Shown here in pieces: positions 11,369 through 22,130 of a stretch of DNA of 64,000 bases; the stretch's first letter is position 1, and every line of letters begins with the position of its first letter. Source of the DNA: Plotosus lineatus (Eukaryota; Chordata; Actinopteri; Siluriformes; Plotosidae); NCBI GenBank assembly GCA_024760905.1, contig CM045737.1:12657226-12721225 (forward strand). Direction: 5' to 3'. The translations under genes were made by a program, and so were the position numbers. Under the pieces are notes generated by a model, which was not told the DNA's origin, ran no database searches, and saw only the letters and a program-made list of their open reading frames with translations.

Positions 11369-11759
11369 TAAAATAGTAAGGTAACTAAACTGAACCTGCT
11401 ACAACAATACAGATGTTTTACTGCTCATCTCAGCACATCATCAGAACTATTTTACATTAGAACACGTGTTCTGCCTTTATATGTATAATCAGAGGGATAA
11501 TTCAGATCATTTTGCACATACTAAAAAACTGCTTGTTTGAATAGTCAGTCAGGGGACACCGGGGAACTAAGAAATGTGGATTAGAATTGTCAAATAATCC
11601 TATCTAAATATTTCCAAAAGCAAAACCATAGAAAATTCGGACAAAGAAAAGCAAACGGGTGTGAATGCTCCATTTGTCATAAATGATGGTCTGTTTTAGG
11701 ATTAAAAAATAGCAAAGACTGACAGTTGTGCTTACTGGTTAAAAATTAATGAGAGAAAT
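11369..11759. other. unassigned sequence
   Basis: No gene or repeat recognised. Confidence 0.5.
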
Positions 11760-11773
11760 TGTATCATATCATA

Positions 11774-12333
11774 CATCCGAACCACTTGATCTTAATTAGT
11801 GTCACGTGGAGGCTGGCACCCATCTCAGCTGACTCCTTGCCAGGGTAGAGTACACCCTGGATGGCTCACAAGGCCATCGCCTTGAAAAAAAATGCTGACA
11901 GCCTTGCAGCTACTCTTGATGAAAGTCAGCAAGGGTTGTTTTACATGCCTCACACCATAGACCAGGGGTCTCAAACTCATTCCACAAAGGGCCGCAGTGG
12001 CTGCAGGTTTTTGCTTCAACCAAGCAGCAGCAGACCCATCTCTGTACACGGCGCATAGATTGACAAATCGACTGCCTGAAGACTCAGATCAGTTTATTAA
12101 ATGAGTCATATCGGGTGTGCTGCTGCTTGGTTGGAGCAAAAACCTGCACCCACTGCGGCCCTTTGTGGAATGAGCTTCAGACCCCTGCCATAGACACTGA
12201 GAGACATGGCCAGCCTTTGATAACTCAGTTAGCTGCACTGGGGGGACAGCAATGACAACTGTTGACAGTGGGGCTTGAAGCCCCAACCTTGGGATTGGTA
12301 ATCCAACACCTTATCAACAGGCCACCGCTGCCC
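11774..12333 (-). mobile_element. SINE-A carrying a hAT MITE
   Basis: Minus-strand SINE-A: tail near 11774 (cttaattagtgtcacg), head near 12333 (ccaccgctgccc). It is flanked by a perfect 14-bp duplication, tgtatcatatcata, at 11760-11773 and 12334-12347. A 225-bp hAT MITE sits in its body at 11963-12187. Removing the MITE and one 8-bp duplicate restores normal SINE spacing. Confidence 0.9.
11963..12187. mobile_element. hAT MITE inside SINE-A, perfect 8-bp duplication
   Basis: The ends CAGGGGTCTCAAACTCATT and (reverse complement) CAGGGGTCTGAAGCTCATT are inverted repeats. The arms continue through gggccgcagtgg and the tttttgctccaacc motif, so the element is nearly a full palindrome. Flanks are ccatagac at 11955-11962 and 12188-12195, identical. 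Non-coding. Confidence 0.92.
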
Positions 12334-12347
12334 TGTATCATATCATA

Positions 12348-12968
12348 GTAGAGAATAATTAAATTATGCCCCATACTGAACCCATATATTTTTGTCTCCC
12401 CGTGGCATGGACAATCAGCCAAACAGCTCTTTGGAGAAAATTTATTTGCACACATCTTTGTGCGACCTTAATTCCACCCCTCAGGATCAAAAGTCCGGAT
12501 AAGGAACTCGGAGTGAATGATAAACAGAGAGCTTCATCCAAAAACTGAGTCTGTTTTTGATCTTACATAACAGAAAATATGTTTGACTAATTGTCAACAT
12601 ATGTGGCAATAATCACGGTTTGAACAACTAATTACATTTCTGGATGTTGAAATACTTGACTGTTCTTTTTTGATGGGTCACACAGTTGAGATGATACCTC
12701 TTTAAATGTCTGATGCCATTAAATGTTTTATTCAAGATTCGACAGTCTTTACTCTCATAATGTTCACACATAATGAAATCTCATATTTGACTCTCAGCCT
12801 TAAAAGGTGCAAACAAGTTAAAAAGGTACCAACGAGACAATAAACTGCAAGAGCAGAATATTACACATTATGTGCATTAAACTTTAAGTAAAAATATTAA
12901 ATAGAAATATAAACTCTGTACCTATGAATGAGAACTGAACACTGACATATACTATACACATTGAGGGA
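12348..12968. other. unassigned sequence
   Basis: No supported gene or repeat. Confidence 0.5.
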
Positions 12969-13291
12969 ATGTGGCAGTGATGGCCTGGTGCTAACGGCGC
13001 TGGATCAACTAAGATTGGGGGTTCAAGTCCCACTCTCAACAGGTTGTCACTGTCCCCCGGTGCAGCGAACTGGGTTATCAAAGGCCGGCCATGTTTCAGA
13101 GTGTCTATGGTGAGAGACTCATGTAAAATAACCATTGCTAACATTTGTCAAGAGGATCAGCATGTTTCTGCCCTGTGATGGCCTGGCGAGCTATCCAGGG
13201 TGTACTCTGCCCTCACCCAGAGATGACTGAGATGGGTGCCAGCCTCCCCGTGACCCTAATTAGGATTAAGTGATTCAGGAAATGAGTGACT
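12969..13291 (+). mobile_element. SINE-A
   Basis: Head gtggcagtgatggcctgg, B box ggttcaagtcc (13020-13030), SINE-A tail with ctccccgtgaccctaattag. Slightly degraded head; no clear target duplication seen. Confidence 0.8.
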
Positions 13292-13645
13292 GATGGTACA
13301 TTCTGGAATGGAAGAAATAAATAGATAGATAGTAGACGCAAGGTGGATGGACTAGAATGTAAATGAGGTAAAGTGTGGCAGTGCAATACACATGCACATG
13401 AATTTGCTCACTTTACTAAAGGGGCTGAAATCATTTGTGCCAAGTAACAAGTCGGCCTTTTTGACAGCTCAAATAATCTACAACAATTCAGAGAACATAG
13501 GCCGTAGATTTTAAAGTATGTTGATTATTAAAAGACATAGTTGTGCTCGAAAGTTTGTGAAAGCTGAAAGAATTTTATATATTTCTGGATAAACATGACT
13601 GTAAACTTTGTCAGATTTTCACACAAGTTCTAAAAGAAGATAATC

Positions 13646-14123
13646 AACACGCATGTGTTGACCATGTCTTCTTAGCAGAGTTATAATCTTAAAAATGTTT
13701 ATGGAAGGTTAAAAGCTTGAGTCAAAAAACTTATGAAACAACAGTAACTCTGTTCTTTACACGAAAAGCATTATGGGAGATGCAGCTCCATAATAGCCAA
13801 TGGGAGGGAGCTGCGTCATCCCTCCAAGCCAATGGGGGCCAGCGGGGTGGGATGTTGAAAGATAGCCAATGTGAGGGAGCTGCGTCATCCCTCTTAGCCA
13901 ATAGGAGGCCAGCGGGGCAGGATGTTGGAATATAGTCAATGGGAAAGCAGCCCATGCATTGTTTGAATGTTTGAATGGCGCGTTTTAATGTTTGAATAGC
14001 GCGTTTGGCGTGTTTCATAAGGAGAACTTTTTTTGTATACACAGAGACAAAAAATTTTGGAAAATATTTTTCGTAACCTGGATTTTTCGTTTGCTGGGAC
14101 TATCGTAAGGTGAGGTACCACTG
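13646..14123. mobile_element. M1 MITE, left-truncated, inside Tc1-a
   Basis: The right end ggtgaggtaccactg with TA (14124-14125) matches other M1 copies. The body has two tandem blocks with agccaat motifs, gcgtcatcc and ggggcagg/ggggtggg boxes at 13795-13925, then the tttgaatggcgcg repeat. The left end of M1 is absent; it begins at the tgtgttgaccatgtcttctt motif. Confidence 0.75.
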
Positions 14124-14741
14124 TATTAGATATTTGTGAGTGGCAAACGTAGGTGAACCTCCAGGATTAAGTGGTAATTTGAAGGTGAAATTAGAGTAAG
14201 GTGTTTTCAGTCAGTTCGATGACACTCAGGTATGAGTGGGCACTCTGTTTGATTTAAAGAAACTGGATCTATCAAAGTGTAAATTCGTGTTTGTTTAAGT
14301 GAATCATTGCACAAAGGCAATTTCTGAGGACCTCAGCAAAGGGGTTGTTGAATGTCATCATGCTGGAAGAGGTTACAAAACCATTTCTACAGAGTTTGGA
14401 CTCCACCAATCCACATCGGACACATTGTGTACAAGTGGAGAAAATTTTAGTCCATTGTTACCTTCCCCAGGAGTAGTCGACCAACTAAGAATACTTCCAA
14501 GAGCATAGTGTGTAATAGTTGGCACGATCACAAAGGACCCCAGACCTCATTGGATAATGTTAATGTTCATGAGTCCAGCATCAGAACACTGAACAGCTGT
14601 AGTGCAAGGAGCAACCCCAAAAAAAGATTATGCTGTTCATGTGCAGTTTGCTAAACATCGCATAGATAAACCAGAACTAGACTGGAAAAATGTTTTGTGG
14701 ACAGAGGAGAACAGAATATAACTTTTTGGTTTGACCAAGAA

Positions 14742-15437
14742 GGGCAGTGGTGGCCTGGTGGTAAAGGTGCTGAATTGGTGATCCAAAGGTTGGAGTTCAA
14801 GCCCCACTCTCCACAGGTTGTCACTGTCTCTCTCTCTCCCCCCAGTGCAGCTAACTGTGTTGTCAAAGGCTGGCCATGTCTCACGGTCCATGGTGTGAAG
14901 CATGTAAAAGAACCATTGTTGTCTTTCGTGAAGAGTAGCTGCATAGCTATCAGTGTGTTTCTGCCCTGCGATGGCCTGGCAAGCTCTGGCCTTGCTCAGA
15001 GTTGGCTGAGATGGGCACCAGCCTCCCCAAGACCCTAATTAGGATTAAGTTGTTATGGTCTGTGCTGGCTGGCGGCGTTAACTCTCTCTTCATTCATTGC
15101 AGGTGCTGGCGAGGGGCGTGGCTGTTACCTGCAGGTGAGGTCCAGAGAGCGCACCTGTTTCCATTCAGCAATCAGCGAGCTATAAATAGGAACGGCGCGC
15201 TTCCCTCCGACATCAGAAGATTGTCCTTCCCAGTGATTCCGTTTCTCTGCTTTCTCTCTGACTCCTGGTATCCTGCTTTGTGCTCGACCAGTTTCCATTG
15301 ATTAATAATTTCCGTGATTTAGAGTTCCAAGTGCAAAATAAAAGCATTGAATCTTCTTATGGTCTTCTGCATCTTTGGGTCCGACGCATATGCTCCAGGC
15401 ACAACATAAGTGTTTCAGAAAATGAATGAATGAGAAA
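14742..15437 (+). mobile_element. SINE-A carrying a solo LTR, inside Tc1-a
   Basis: Head gggcagtggtggcctgg at 14742, B box ggagttcaagccc. The SINE-A body runs to aggattaagt (15050), stops, and resumes at 15407 with taagtgtttcagaaaatgaa. The target duplication is tggtttgaccaagaa (14727-14741) against tggtttgaatgagaa (15438-15452), 12 of 15 identical. The C run before agtgcagct has become a CT repeat. Confidence 0.9.
15051..15406 (+). mobile_element. solo LTR, 356 bp, with 5-bp target duplication
   Basis: Starts TGTTATGGTC and ends GGCACAACA, giving the TG...CA ends and short inverted TGTT/AACA termini of LTR retroelements. The flanking duplication is taagt at 15046-15050 and 15407-15411. A TATA box, tataaata, lies at 15181-15188 and a polyadenylation signal, aataaa, at 15337-15342. 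No internal gag or pol remains, so it arose by LTR-LTR recombination. The parent (Gypsy-like or ERV) cannot be told. A related fragment is at 10669. Confidence 0.9.
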
Positions 15438-16210
15438 TGGTTTGAATGAGAAATGTTATCTTTGGAGAAAGGAAAACAACCTTAACCCATCTGTGAAACA
15501 TGGTGGGGGTAGTGTTGTGGGGGTTTTTTGTTGTTGTTGTTGTTTTGGGTTTTTTTTTGCCTGTTTTACTGCATCTGGGCCAGAACAGCTTGTGATCATT
15601 GATGGAACAATAAATTCTGAATTCTACCAGCAAATACTATTGGAGCAAGCATGCCATGCAGCAAGCAGCAAGACAATGATCCTAAGAACACAAGTTGTTC
15701 CACCAAAGAATTGTTAATTAAGAATAAAGTTAATGCTTTCAAATGGTTAAGTCAAAGTCCTAACCCTGATCTCCAATTAGATGTTATGGAAGGACCTGAT
15801 GTAAGCATTTCATGAAAGCAAACTCACCCACATTGCACATTTTAAGTTGTTCTGAGCAGAGAAAAGAGCAAAAATTCCTCCAAGCTGATGTGCAGGACTC
15901 ATCAACAGTTACTCAAACCATTTAGATGTGGACATTGCTTCAAAAGGAGGTCACACCTGATACTGAAATCAAACATTCACATACTTTTGCCACTTGCAGT
16001 CAATAAATCACCAAGTAAAAGCCTCATTTATTTAACTGGCTACCCTTTATCTACTTTTAGGGCTCGTGTGAATGTCTGCTGATGTTTTAGGTCATAATTA
16101 TGGTAAGTTATAAAATTCTTAAGGACTCACAAACTTTCGAGCAGCACTGTACGTCATCAAAGATGTGTGTGTGTGGGGGGGTGAGGTTGGTGGAGTCAAG
16201 GGGCAGTCAT

Positions 16211-16319
16211 AGTACAGTTAGCTGCATTTGGGGGTGACAGTAGTGAAAACCCATTGATAGTGGGGCTTGAACCCCTGACCATGTGATCAGTAATCTGGCA
16301 CCCTACCACCCACCACTGC
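16211..16319 (-). mobile_element. SINE-A/B head fragment
   Basis: Minus-strand tRNA head and start of the body (cagttagctgcatttggggg to cccaccactgc), with B box ggggcttgaacccc. No 3' tail, so A or B cannot be told. Confidence 0.7.
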
Positions 16320-16435
16320 AGTATTGGTATAAAATACACACACACACAGACAGAGAGAGAGAGTGGAAATTTGATGACGAAAGGTAAGAGCTTTAAGCTA
16401 TGACACACAAGATGGTGCCAAGTGTCACTGTAACT

Positions 16436-16851
16436 CAGGGTTCTCAAACTTATTTTCACTGAGGGCCACTACACTAAATTTAAAGGTGACCGAGGGCCGA
16501 ATAAATTACTGAACATCTGTTCTAAAAATCAACCATGAAATCCATCGCAAAATGACATGCTTAGAAGTTTGACCTTTAGTCTGTTTACTCGCAATTACTG
16601 ACAAAGCTTAACAGCGATAAGCAAGCATGAAATCCTTTTGAGTCATGAATGACGAGCTTTTTACTTGAAAAAGCTTGCTGCTGCCACCTAGGGGAATGAA
16701 TGATGAATGGTAACAATGATCAGTTAGGTTTCATGGTAATAGTTGTTGCAAAGGAGGTACGATAATCATAATCTTTGAAAAGTAATACAGGTCACATAAA
16801 ATGAGTTGGCGGGCCGGATTTGGCCTGCGAGCCTTGAATTTGATACCTGTG
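16436..16851. mobile_element. hAT MITE
   Basis: Left end CAGGGTTCTCAAACTTATT, right end reverse complement CACAGGTATCAAATTCAAGG. It has the usual gggccac and gggccgga motifs of this hAT type just inside. Flanks ctgtaact (16428-16435) and ctgtaatt (16852-16859) differ at one base. Non-coding. Confidence 0.75.
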
Positions 16852-16859
16852 CTGTAATT

Positions 16860-17688
16860 GAAGAGGTGCTTTAAACACTTCAGGATTTGCATTTGATTCT
16901 TATTCAGACATTATTATTATTATAATAATAATAATTTAACTGCATTGCTACAACTATGTTATTATAGTTTTGCGCTCTGTATCATTTAGTGCAAGCCAAT
17001 GTAAGCATGTAGCTTTGCTGAATCAGCGCTTTCCAAACATGTGTTTTTTTCAAGCAAATCTTCCATCCCTGTCCCCTTTGTATACTTCTCTTTTTCTCAC
17101 TGTTATTTCTTTCTTCCCTTTCTGCTGTTCCCCTCCCTCCATTTTTTTCATCCAACTCTGCTTAACCCATGGAGCAACTCTCCAGGATGGATGACCAGGC
17201 AACTGTGTTGACAGAGAAGTTTAATTTAGTGAATTGATGTTTCTTTTTTTCCTCCAGATAAGCGCTGTTTCAGGTTTCTAGTGTTTGCAAGCTGTAAGGT
17301 ATTAGCCAGTTTCAAGCATTCATTTGTCTTTGCACCACTGACTGAGCAGAAGGGGTATGATCAATTTGATTGGTCATTCACAGCCATGATGTAATGCTTA
17401 TGCTCAAAGATTTATACATACTCAGTAAGGTCAAGCTATCATTTCTTTAACCCTTAATATTTAAGGTTCAAATTAAAGGCAGTCTATAGGGATGTAGAAG
17501 GCTTTATTTTTGAGAGCTCATATAGTCAAGTTATACCGAACAGCTGTGAACTAGAACGGCATCTTAACTCATAGCCTTCTCCGCTAATATCCTTATATCC
17601 GCCAGTTTCTCAGGTCGCCTCTACTCACCAACTTTCTTGCTGTCTTTTTTGTTCCTTTCAGGGTTCTCTTTTTCCAGATGTCCGTTCT
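16860..17688. other. no recognisable gene; short ATT array
   Basis: An (ATT/ATA)n array lies at about 16909-16937. A pyrimidine-rich stretch follows at 17060-17160. No coding signal. Confidence 0.5.
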
Positions 17689-18174
17689 GATACACTGAAT
17701 GGCCAAAACAAACGGTTACACACTCTGATACATTGCTGGACCGCCTGTAGCCTTAATTACAGCGTCTAATTACCATAGCATTGCGGTTTCGCTTGGTCAG
17801 GTTGAGGTTAACATTATATTATGTGTCAATAAAATGAAATTAGCTGATGGCCTGAATGTTCTACATGAGCTGCTTATCACATCAATGAACTTCAAGTAAT
17901 GAAAGAGTCATTCAGAGAACATGAGGAATCATTTTTACACATGAACTGGCACCACAGAGTCCTGACCTTAACTCTGTTGGAAGTCCTTGGCATGTGTTGG
18001 ACAGTAAAGAAGGAGAAAATGATCTATACAGGCTGGCACAGCAGAGAAATAGAGATGGGAAGGACGTGCAGCAAGTTAGATTGATAGAGGACAGAGAGGG
18101 AAATGTATTGACTGATGACAGAAGTGTGCTGGGAAGATGGAAAGAGTACTTTGAAGTGCTGATGAATAAGGAAA

Positions 18175-18620
18175 ATGAGAGAGAAAAAAAGAGTAGAAGA
18201 GGTGACCATTGAGGAGCAGGATGTAGAAAAAATCAGTAAGGGTGACGTGAGAAGGGCATTGAAGAGGATGAAGAATGGAAAGGCAGTTGGTCCTGGTGAT
18301 ATACCTGTGGAGGTATGGAAGTGTGTAGGAGAGGTAGCAGTAGATTTTCTGACAAGAACATTCAACAAGGTTCTAGAGAGTGAGCAGATGCCGGAGGAAT
18401 GGAGGAGAAGTGTGCTGGTGCCCATTTTTAAGAACAAGGGAGACGTGCAGAGTTGCAGCAACTACAGAGGGATAAAGTTAATGAGCCATACGATGAAGTT
18501 ATGGGAAAGAATAGTGGACGCTAGACTAAGGGCAGAGGTCAGTATTTGTGAACAACAGTTTGGTTTCATGCAAAGAAAGAGCACCACAGATGCAATGTTT
18601 GCTTTGAGGATGTTAATAGT
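18175..18620 (+). pseudogene. RTE RT fingers region (R2)
   Basis: Open piece with NGKAVGPGDIPVEVWK, VLVPIFKNKGDVQSCSNYRGI and the EQQFGFMQRKSTTDA stretch, i.e. RT motifs 0 to 2 before the palm. It is cut by the inserted RTE tail after FALRMLI. Confidence 0.88.
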
Positions 18621-18731
18621 TCGTTGGTGTAAGAGAAGAAGATGCAAAGGATAGGGTGAGATGGAGGCAGATGATTCGCTGTGGCGACCCCTGAAGGGAA
18701 AAGCCGAAAGGAAAAGAAGAAGAAGAAGAAT
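18621..18731 (+). mobile_element. short RTE tail inserted into R2
   Basis: About 110 bp of RTE 3' end: aagatgcaaaggatagggtg, then gattcgctgtggcgacccc and a GAAGAAGAAGAA tail. It splits the R2 sequence between gaggatgttaatag and tagaaaagtacagag. The base run aatag or tag is repeated at both junctions. Confidence 0.85.
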
Positions 18732-19449
18732 AGAAAAGTACAGAGAAGGTCAGAGGGAACTGCATTGTGCCTTTGTGGAGCTGGAAAAAGCATATAACAG
18801 GGTGCCAAGAGAAGAACTGTGGTATTGCATGAGGAAGTCTGGAGTGGCAGAGAAGTATGTTAGAGTGGTGCAGGACATGTATGAGAGATGTAAGACAGTG
18901 GTGAGGTGTGCTGTCGGTGTGACCGACGAATTCAAGGTGGCGGTGGGACTGCATCAAGGGTCAGCTCTGAGCCCCTTCTTGTTTGCTATGGTGATGGACA
19001 GGCTGACAGACGAGGTGAGACAAGAATCTCCATGGACTATGATGTTTGCAGATGACATTGTGGTCTGTAGTGAGAGCAGAGAACAAGTGCAGGAAAATCT
19101 AGAGAGGTGGAGGTATGCCCTGGAAAGGAGAGGAATGAAGGTTAGCCTCAGAAAATCAGAATACATGTGTGTGAATGAGAAGGACCCAGGAGGAACGGTG
19201 ATGTTACAGGGAGCAGAGATAACGAAGGTGGAGGATTTTAAGTACTTAGGCTCAACAATCCAGAGCAATGGAGAGTGTGGAAAAGAGGTGAAGAAGCGTG
19301 TGCAGGCAGGCTGGAATGGTTGGAGAAAAGTGTCCGGTGTGATGTGCAATAGGAGAGTGCCAGCAAAAATGAAGGGAAAAGTGTACAAGATGGTGGTGAG
19401 CCCAGCGATGTTGTATGGCTTAGAAACAGTGGCACTGAGGAAAGGATGA
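18732..19449 (+). pseudogene. RTE RT palm region (R2)
   Basis: Contains motif A (FVELEKAYNRVP), B (GLHQGSALSPFLF) and C (MMFADDIVV), plus the C-terminal GSTIQSNGECGKEVKK. In motif A the usual catalytic D after FV is followed by an altered AYN rather than AYD. It ends at the deletion near 19440. Confidence 0.88.
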
Positions 19450-19760
19450 TTTGCTGTGGCGACCCCTGAAGGGAGCAGCCGAAAGTAAAAGAAGAAGAAG
19501 AAGACCTGGCACCACAGAGTTCTGACCTTAACTCTGCTGGAAGTCCTTGGCGTGTGCGGGAGAAGACTTTATGGCGTGGTTTGATTTTCCTGTCATCAAT
19601 TTATTTAAGATGTAGGTGAAACATGAACTCAACTCTGGATGAAAATAAATGGTGTGATGTTGCATAAACTTGTCAAAACAATGCCATGGTGACTGCATGC
19701 TATAGTCAATTCTTAAGGCACTTCCGTAAAATATTATAGTGTTGGACGTTTTTTATGGCT

Positions 19761-20210
19761 TTACAACATATCTTCCATTTTTATGCCTGATGGGTTTTGC
19801 ACAGGACGCTGTACTTTTAACCATACACCTGATTTTAAACACCCATCAACCCACCCACATACACACATGAACATGTATTTCTTTAAAAGCATGTAGGGGG
19901 GGTGGTGGTTCTTAAATTTCACAGTCCCTGTTCAGAGAGGCTAGAAAAACATTTCTGTGGCCTGGGAGCATGGCCTGGGAGCATCCCCGGAGGCAACGGG
20001 CATTAACAGGTTCAAATCAAGCCCGGCTTTAAGCCTGAAGCTTCCCTGCTGACCACAAGCGTTAGTCAGGGTAAAAGCAATAAACATTAGGGTGGAGTCC
20101 AGTTAAGTTTTAATAAGGGGAAGAATTTTGTGCATGGTGTGTATGTGCGTCTGTATATTTTCACTCGTAACAAACAGACAAACTCAGAGCAGATTTCTAT
20201 TCTCAGCCAG

Positions 20211-20212
<2 letters not shown>
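19761..20212. other. unassigned sequence
   Basis: No gene recognised. Confidence 0.5.
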
Positions 20213-20249
<37 letters not shown>

Positions 20250-20262
20250 GGGGGGGGGGGGC
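20213..20262. repeat. (GT)n followed by poly-G
   Basis: About 34 bp of TG followed by about 15 G. The apparent open frame here is an artefact of the repeat. Confidence 0.95.
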
Positions 20263-20559
20263 CTGTGTTTTAAAGCCGATTGTATTCGATTGCCGCTAAT
20301 AACATTCAGTATGGTATGTGCATCTGTATATGTCTTTTTACACATCATGGTTTACACATATTTAAACATATTTAAAGTTTAATAAACACAGCAGTAAATA
20401 AAGTCAGTCTACATAAATGTGTCAAAATCTAGCGGACTGCATATAACTTAATTACAATCATTACAGATTGAATGTCATGCTTTGGTTGTTCGGAAGCTAT
20501 ATGCCATCGTAAGAGAATGTAAACCTCGTTGGTTTATAATTAGACAAATGTATAGAACG

Positions 20560-21133
20560 CAGTGCTTTTCAATTATTTTCTGTGACGCCCCCTCTAGGAA
20601 GAAAAAAACATTTCACTTCCCCCACACCTTCCCGCGAGCAACCATAAATAGTATTATTTGTCCATAAAACCTTTATTAGTACACCTTCTGCATAACATTG
20701 TATCTTTATTAACATTAAAAAGAATAAATAAATAAATATAGCTCAACTTACAATCATGAAAAACTTCATGAGCATTGCTTTTTAATCTGCAATAGAAAAT
20801 ATTTAACGTGCCAATGTGCCTGAAATTAAAAAAAAAAAAACATCCTTATTTAAACTCATTTAACTTATTTAAACTCATTCACCTTATTTATGTCTTAATA
20901 GCTCCGTCTCTCTTCACCTTTCTCTCCTTTCCTGTGAGAAAATTTTCCGTGCTGTTACTTGAGGGGTTGTTTACTGTGCTTCATATCATTGGCTCATGCA
21001 ATGAGAGCACCACTGCCAACTAGTGCAGTGGAGGTGCAATTACACTTAATTCTCGTACACTATTCCAAAAAAGCATGTTCCCCAGGGTCATACCCCCACC
21101 ACCACCACCACCTCCACGATTTGAGAAGCACTG
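20560..21133. mobile_element. hAT non-autonomous element, 574 bp
   Basis: Left end CAGTGCTTTTCAATTATTTTC, right end (reverse complement) CAGTGCTTCTCAAATCGTGG. The same type as the 266-bp MITE at 7764 but longer. An older split copy is at 41600-43617, sharing aacatttc...tattatttgtc and the agcatgttcccc region. Flanking 8-mers (atagaacg, atgtaata) match at only 4 positions. No transposase remains. Confidence 0.7.
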
Positions 21134-21269
21134 ATGTAATAACATGTCTGTGATGCACAACAGGGGAAAAGGTTTTTATTTTATTTTTTTCCTTGCAGAA
21201 GATGAATGTAAAGATGAAGCTGAAGATAATATATGCAATGCATGCCCAAAAAAACAATAAAAAATGCAT

Positions 21270-21740
21270 TCTAATATTTTGTTGGGCCGCCTATAGCATT
21301 GATTACATCATGTAATCGCCATGACACTGATTTGTCACAGGTAAATCACATTTAATTTAATATATAATTTGACATTTAATTCCAGAGTTCAAAATTTTAA
21401 ATTGATGATGGGCATATTGAGCCACTCCAAAAAATCCGTAAAATCTCCTGCACATCCCAAAGACTTCCAATAGGGTTAAGGTCTGGAGTGTGTGATGCCA
21501 GTTCATGTGTGAAAATGATTCCTAATGCTACCCGAACCTCTCTTTCGCTATTTGAGCCCCAGGTTAACATCCGTGACATCAGGGAAGAAAAAGTCCATTG
21601 ATGTCATAACCTGCTTGTTGAGTACATTCAGGTTGTCAGCTGACTTCATTTTATTGCCACATAATGCTGCTGAGCTTCACCCGGACCAACCCGACCAAAT
21701 ATCGAAGTGATTTCATGCTGTAATGAACGCTAAAGGTTTT
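21270..21740 (-). pseudogene. Tc1-b transposase fragment
   Basis: The reverse complement matches the Tc1-b remnant at 17690-19760 (tcacacatgaactggcatca, then ccttaaccctattggaagtc). It corresponds to the C-terminal DDE region, around the residues often written SPDLNPIE; here they read TPDLNPIG. Truncated and frame-broken. It ends in T-rich sequence with a TGTAATCGCC motif at about 21312. Confidence 0.65.
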
Positions 21741-21818
21741 TCAAACTATATTCCTAACTTTGTATAAATAGATAAGTAGAGAATTCAGATGTGCATAGCT
21801 AATTAGCTGCTATTTCAC

Positions 21819-21948
21819 TATTCTCACCAAAATGCAAATACACTTTCTTTACATATAAACAATTACGTTTAATTGATATGCAAACAATTTAATGAACATG
21901 GGCAGTCGTGGCCTGGTGGTAAAGGTGCTGGATCACTGATCCCAAGGT
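21819..21948. repeat. left arm of a ~130-bp inverted duplication
   Basis: Runs from tattctcaccaaaatg to gatcccaaggt. The arm includes unique flank and the start of a SINE-A head at about 21900. Its reverse complement is at 21994-22122, separated by 45 bp. Confidence 0.92.
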
Positions 21949-21993
21949 TGGGTGTTCAAGCCCCACTCTCAATAGGTTGTCACTGTTACCGGC

Positions 21994-22122
21994 ACCTTGG
22001 GATCAGTGATCCAGCACCTTTGCCACCAGGCCACTACTGCCCATGTTCTTTAAATTGTTTGCATATCATTGTACGTAATTGTTTATATGTAAAGAAAGTG
22101 TATTTACATTTTGGTGAGAATA
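21994..22122. repeat. right arm of the inverted duplication
   Basis: Reverse complement of 21819-21948 with few differences. It is followed by eight bases (ctgatata) and then a direct repeat. Confidence 0.92.
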
Positions 22123-22130
22123 CTGATATA

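Larger units (their letters stand above)
14306..15960 (+). pseudogene. Tc1-like transposase pseudogene (Tc1-a), interrupted
   Basis: Readable pieces include EDLSKGVVECHHAGRGYKTI and a following EFGLHQST (HTH), then GVVDQLRI. After the SINE insertion come KHGGGSVV and later a CRTHQQLLKP piece near 15889. In Tc1 transposases these map to the DNA-binding domain, the WxDE region before the insertion (about 14698-14735) and the GGGSVMVWG-like strand. Stops and frameshifts are frequent. A T-rich expansion lies at 15518-15560. Confidence 0.75.
13537..16149 (+). mobile_element. Tc1-a transposon, decayed, with nested insertions
   Basis: The terminal repeat TTGTGCTCGAAAGTTTGTGA at the left (about 13541-13560) is mirrored at the right by tcacaaactttcgagcagca, ending in cactg next to TA (16150-16151). 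It holds a decayed transposase on the plus strand, an M1 piece (13646-14123), a SINE-A (14742-15437) and, inside that, a solo LTR. Once these are removed it has the usual length of a Tc1-like element, about 1.5 kb. Confidence 0.85.
17997..19504 (+). mobile_element. RTE LINE (R2), internally rearranged, in Tc1-b
   Basis: Starts in the linker (GENDLYRLAQQRNRDGKDVQ) and ends with the RTE tail (gccgaaagtaaaagaagaag). It lacks the endonuclease, and about 300 bp of the RT C-terminal region is deleted at 19440. A second RTE tail is inserted at 18621-18731. The flanking target copies, starting ctggcaccacagag at 17946 and at 19505, are about 51-55 bp long, which is unusual. Confidence 0.88.
17690..19760 (+). 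mobile_element. Tc1-b transposon remnant holding an RTE LINE
   Basis: The left end cactgaatggccaaaaca and the right end agtgttggacgtttttt fit a common fish Tc1-like family. Between them are decayed transposase pieces such as FREHEESFLHMNWHH..VLTL (about 17911-17970). The sequence resumes after the RTE at 19505. The same family appears on the minus strand at 21270-21740. Confidence 0.65.

Noticed and set aside
13717..13935. open frames over repeated agccaat blocks
   Set aside because: They arise from the tandem units of the M1 MITE on both strands.
20128..20382. Cys/Val-rich open frames, also near 28193, 39724, 53286, 59588
   Set aside because: They are translations of GT/CA dinucleotide arrays.
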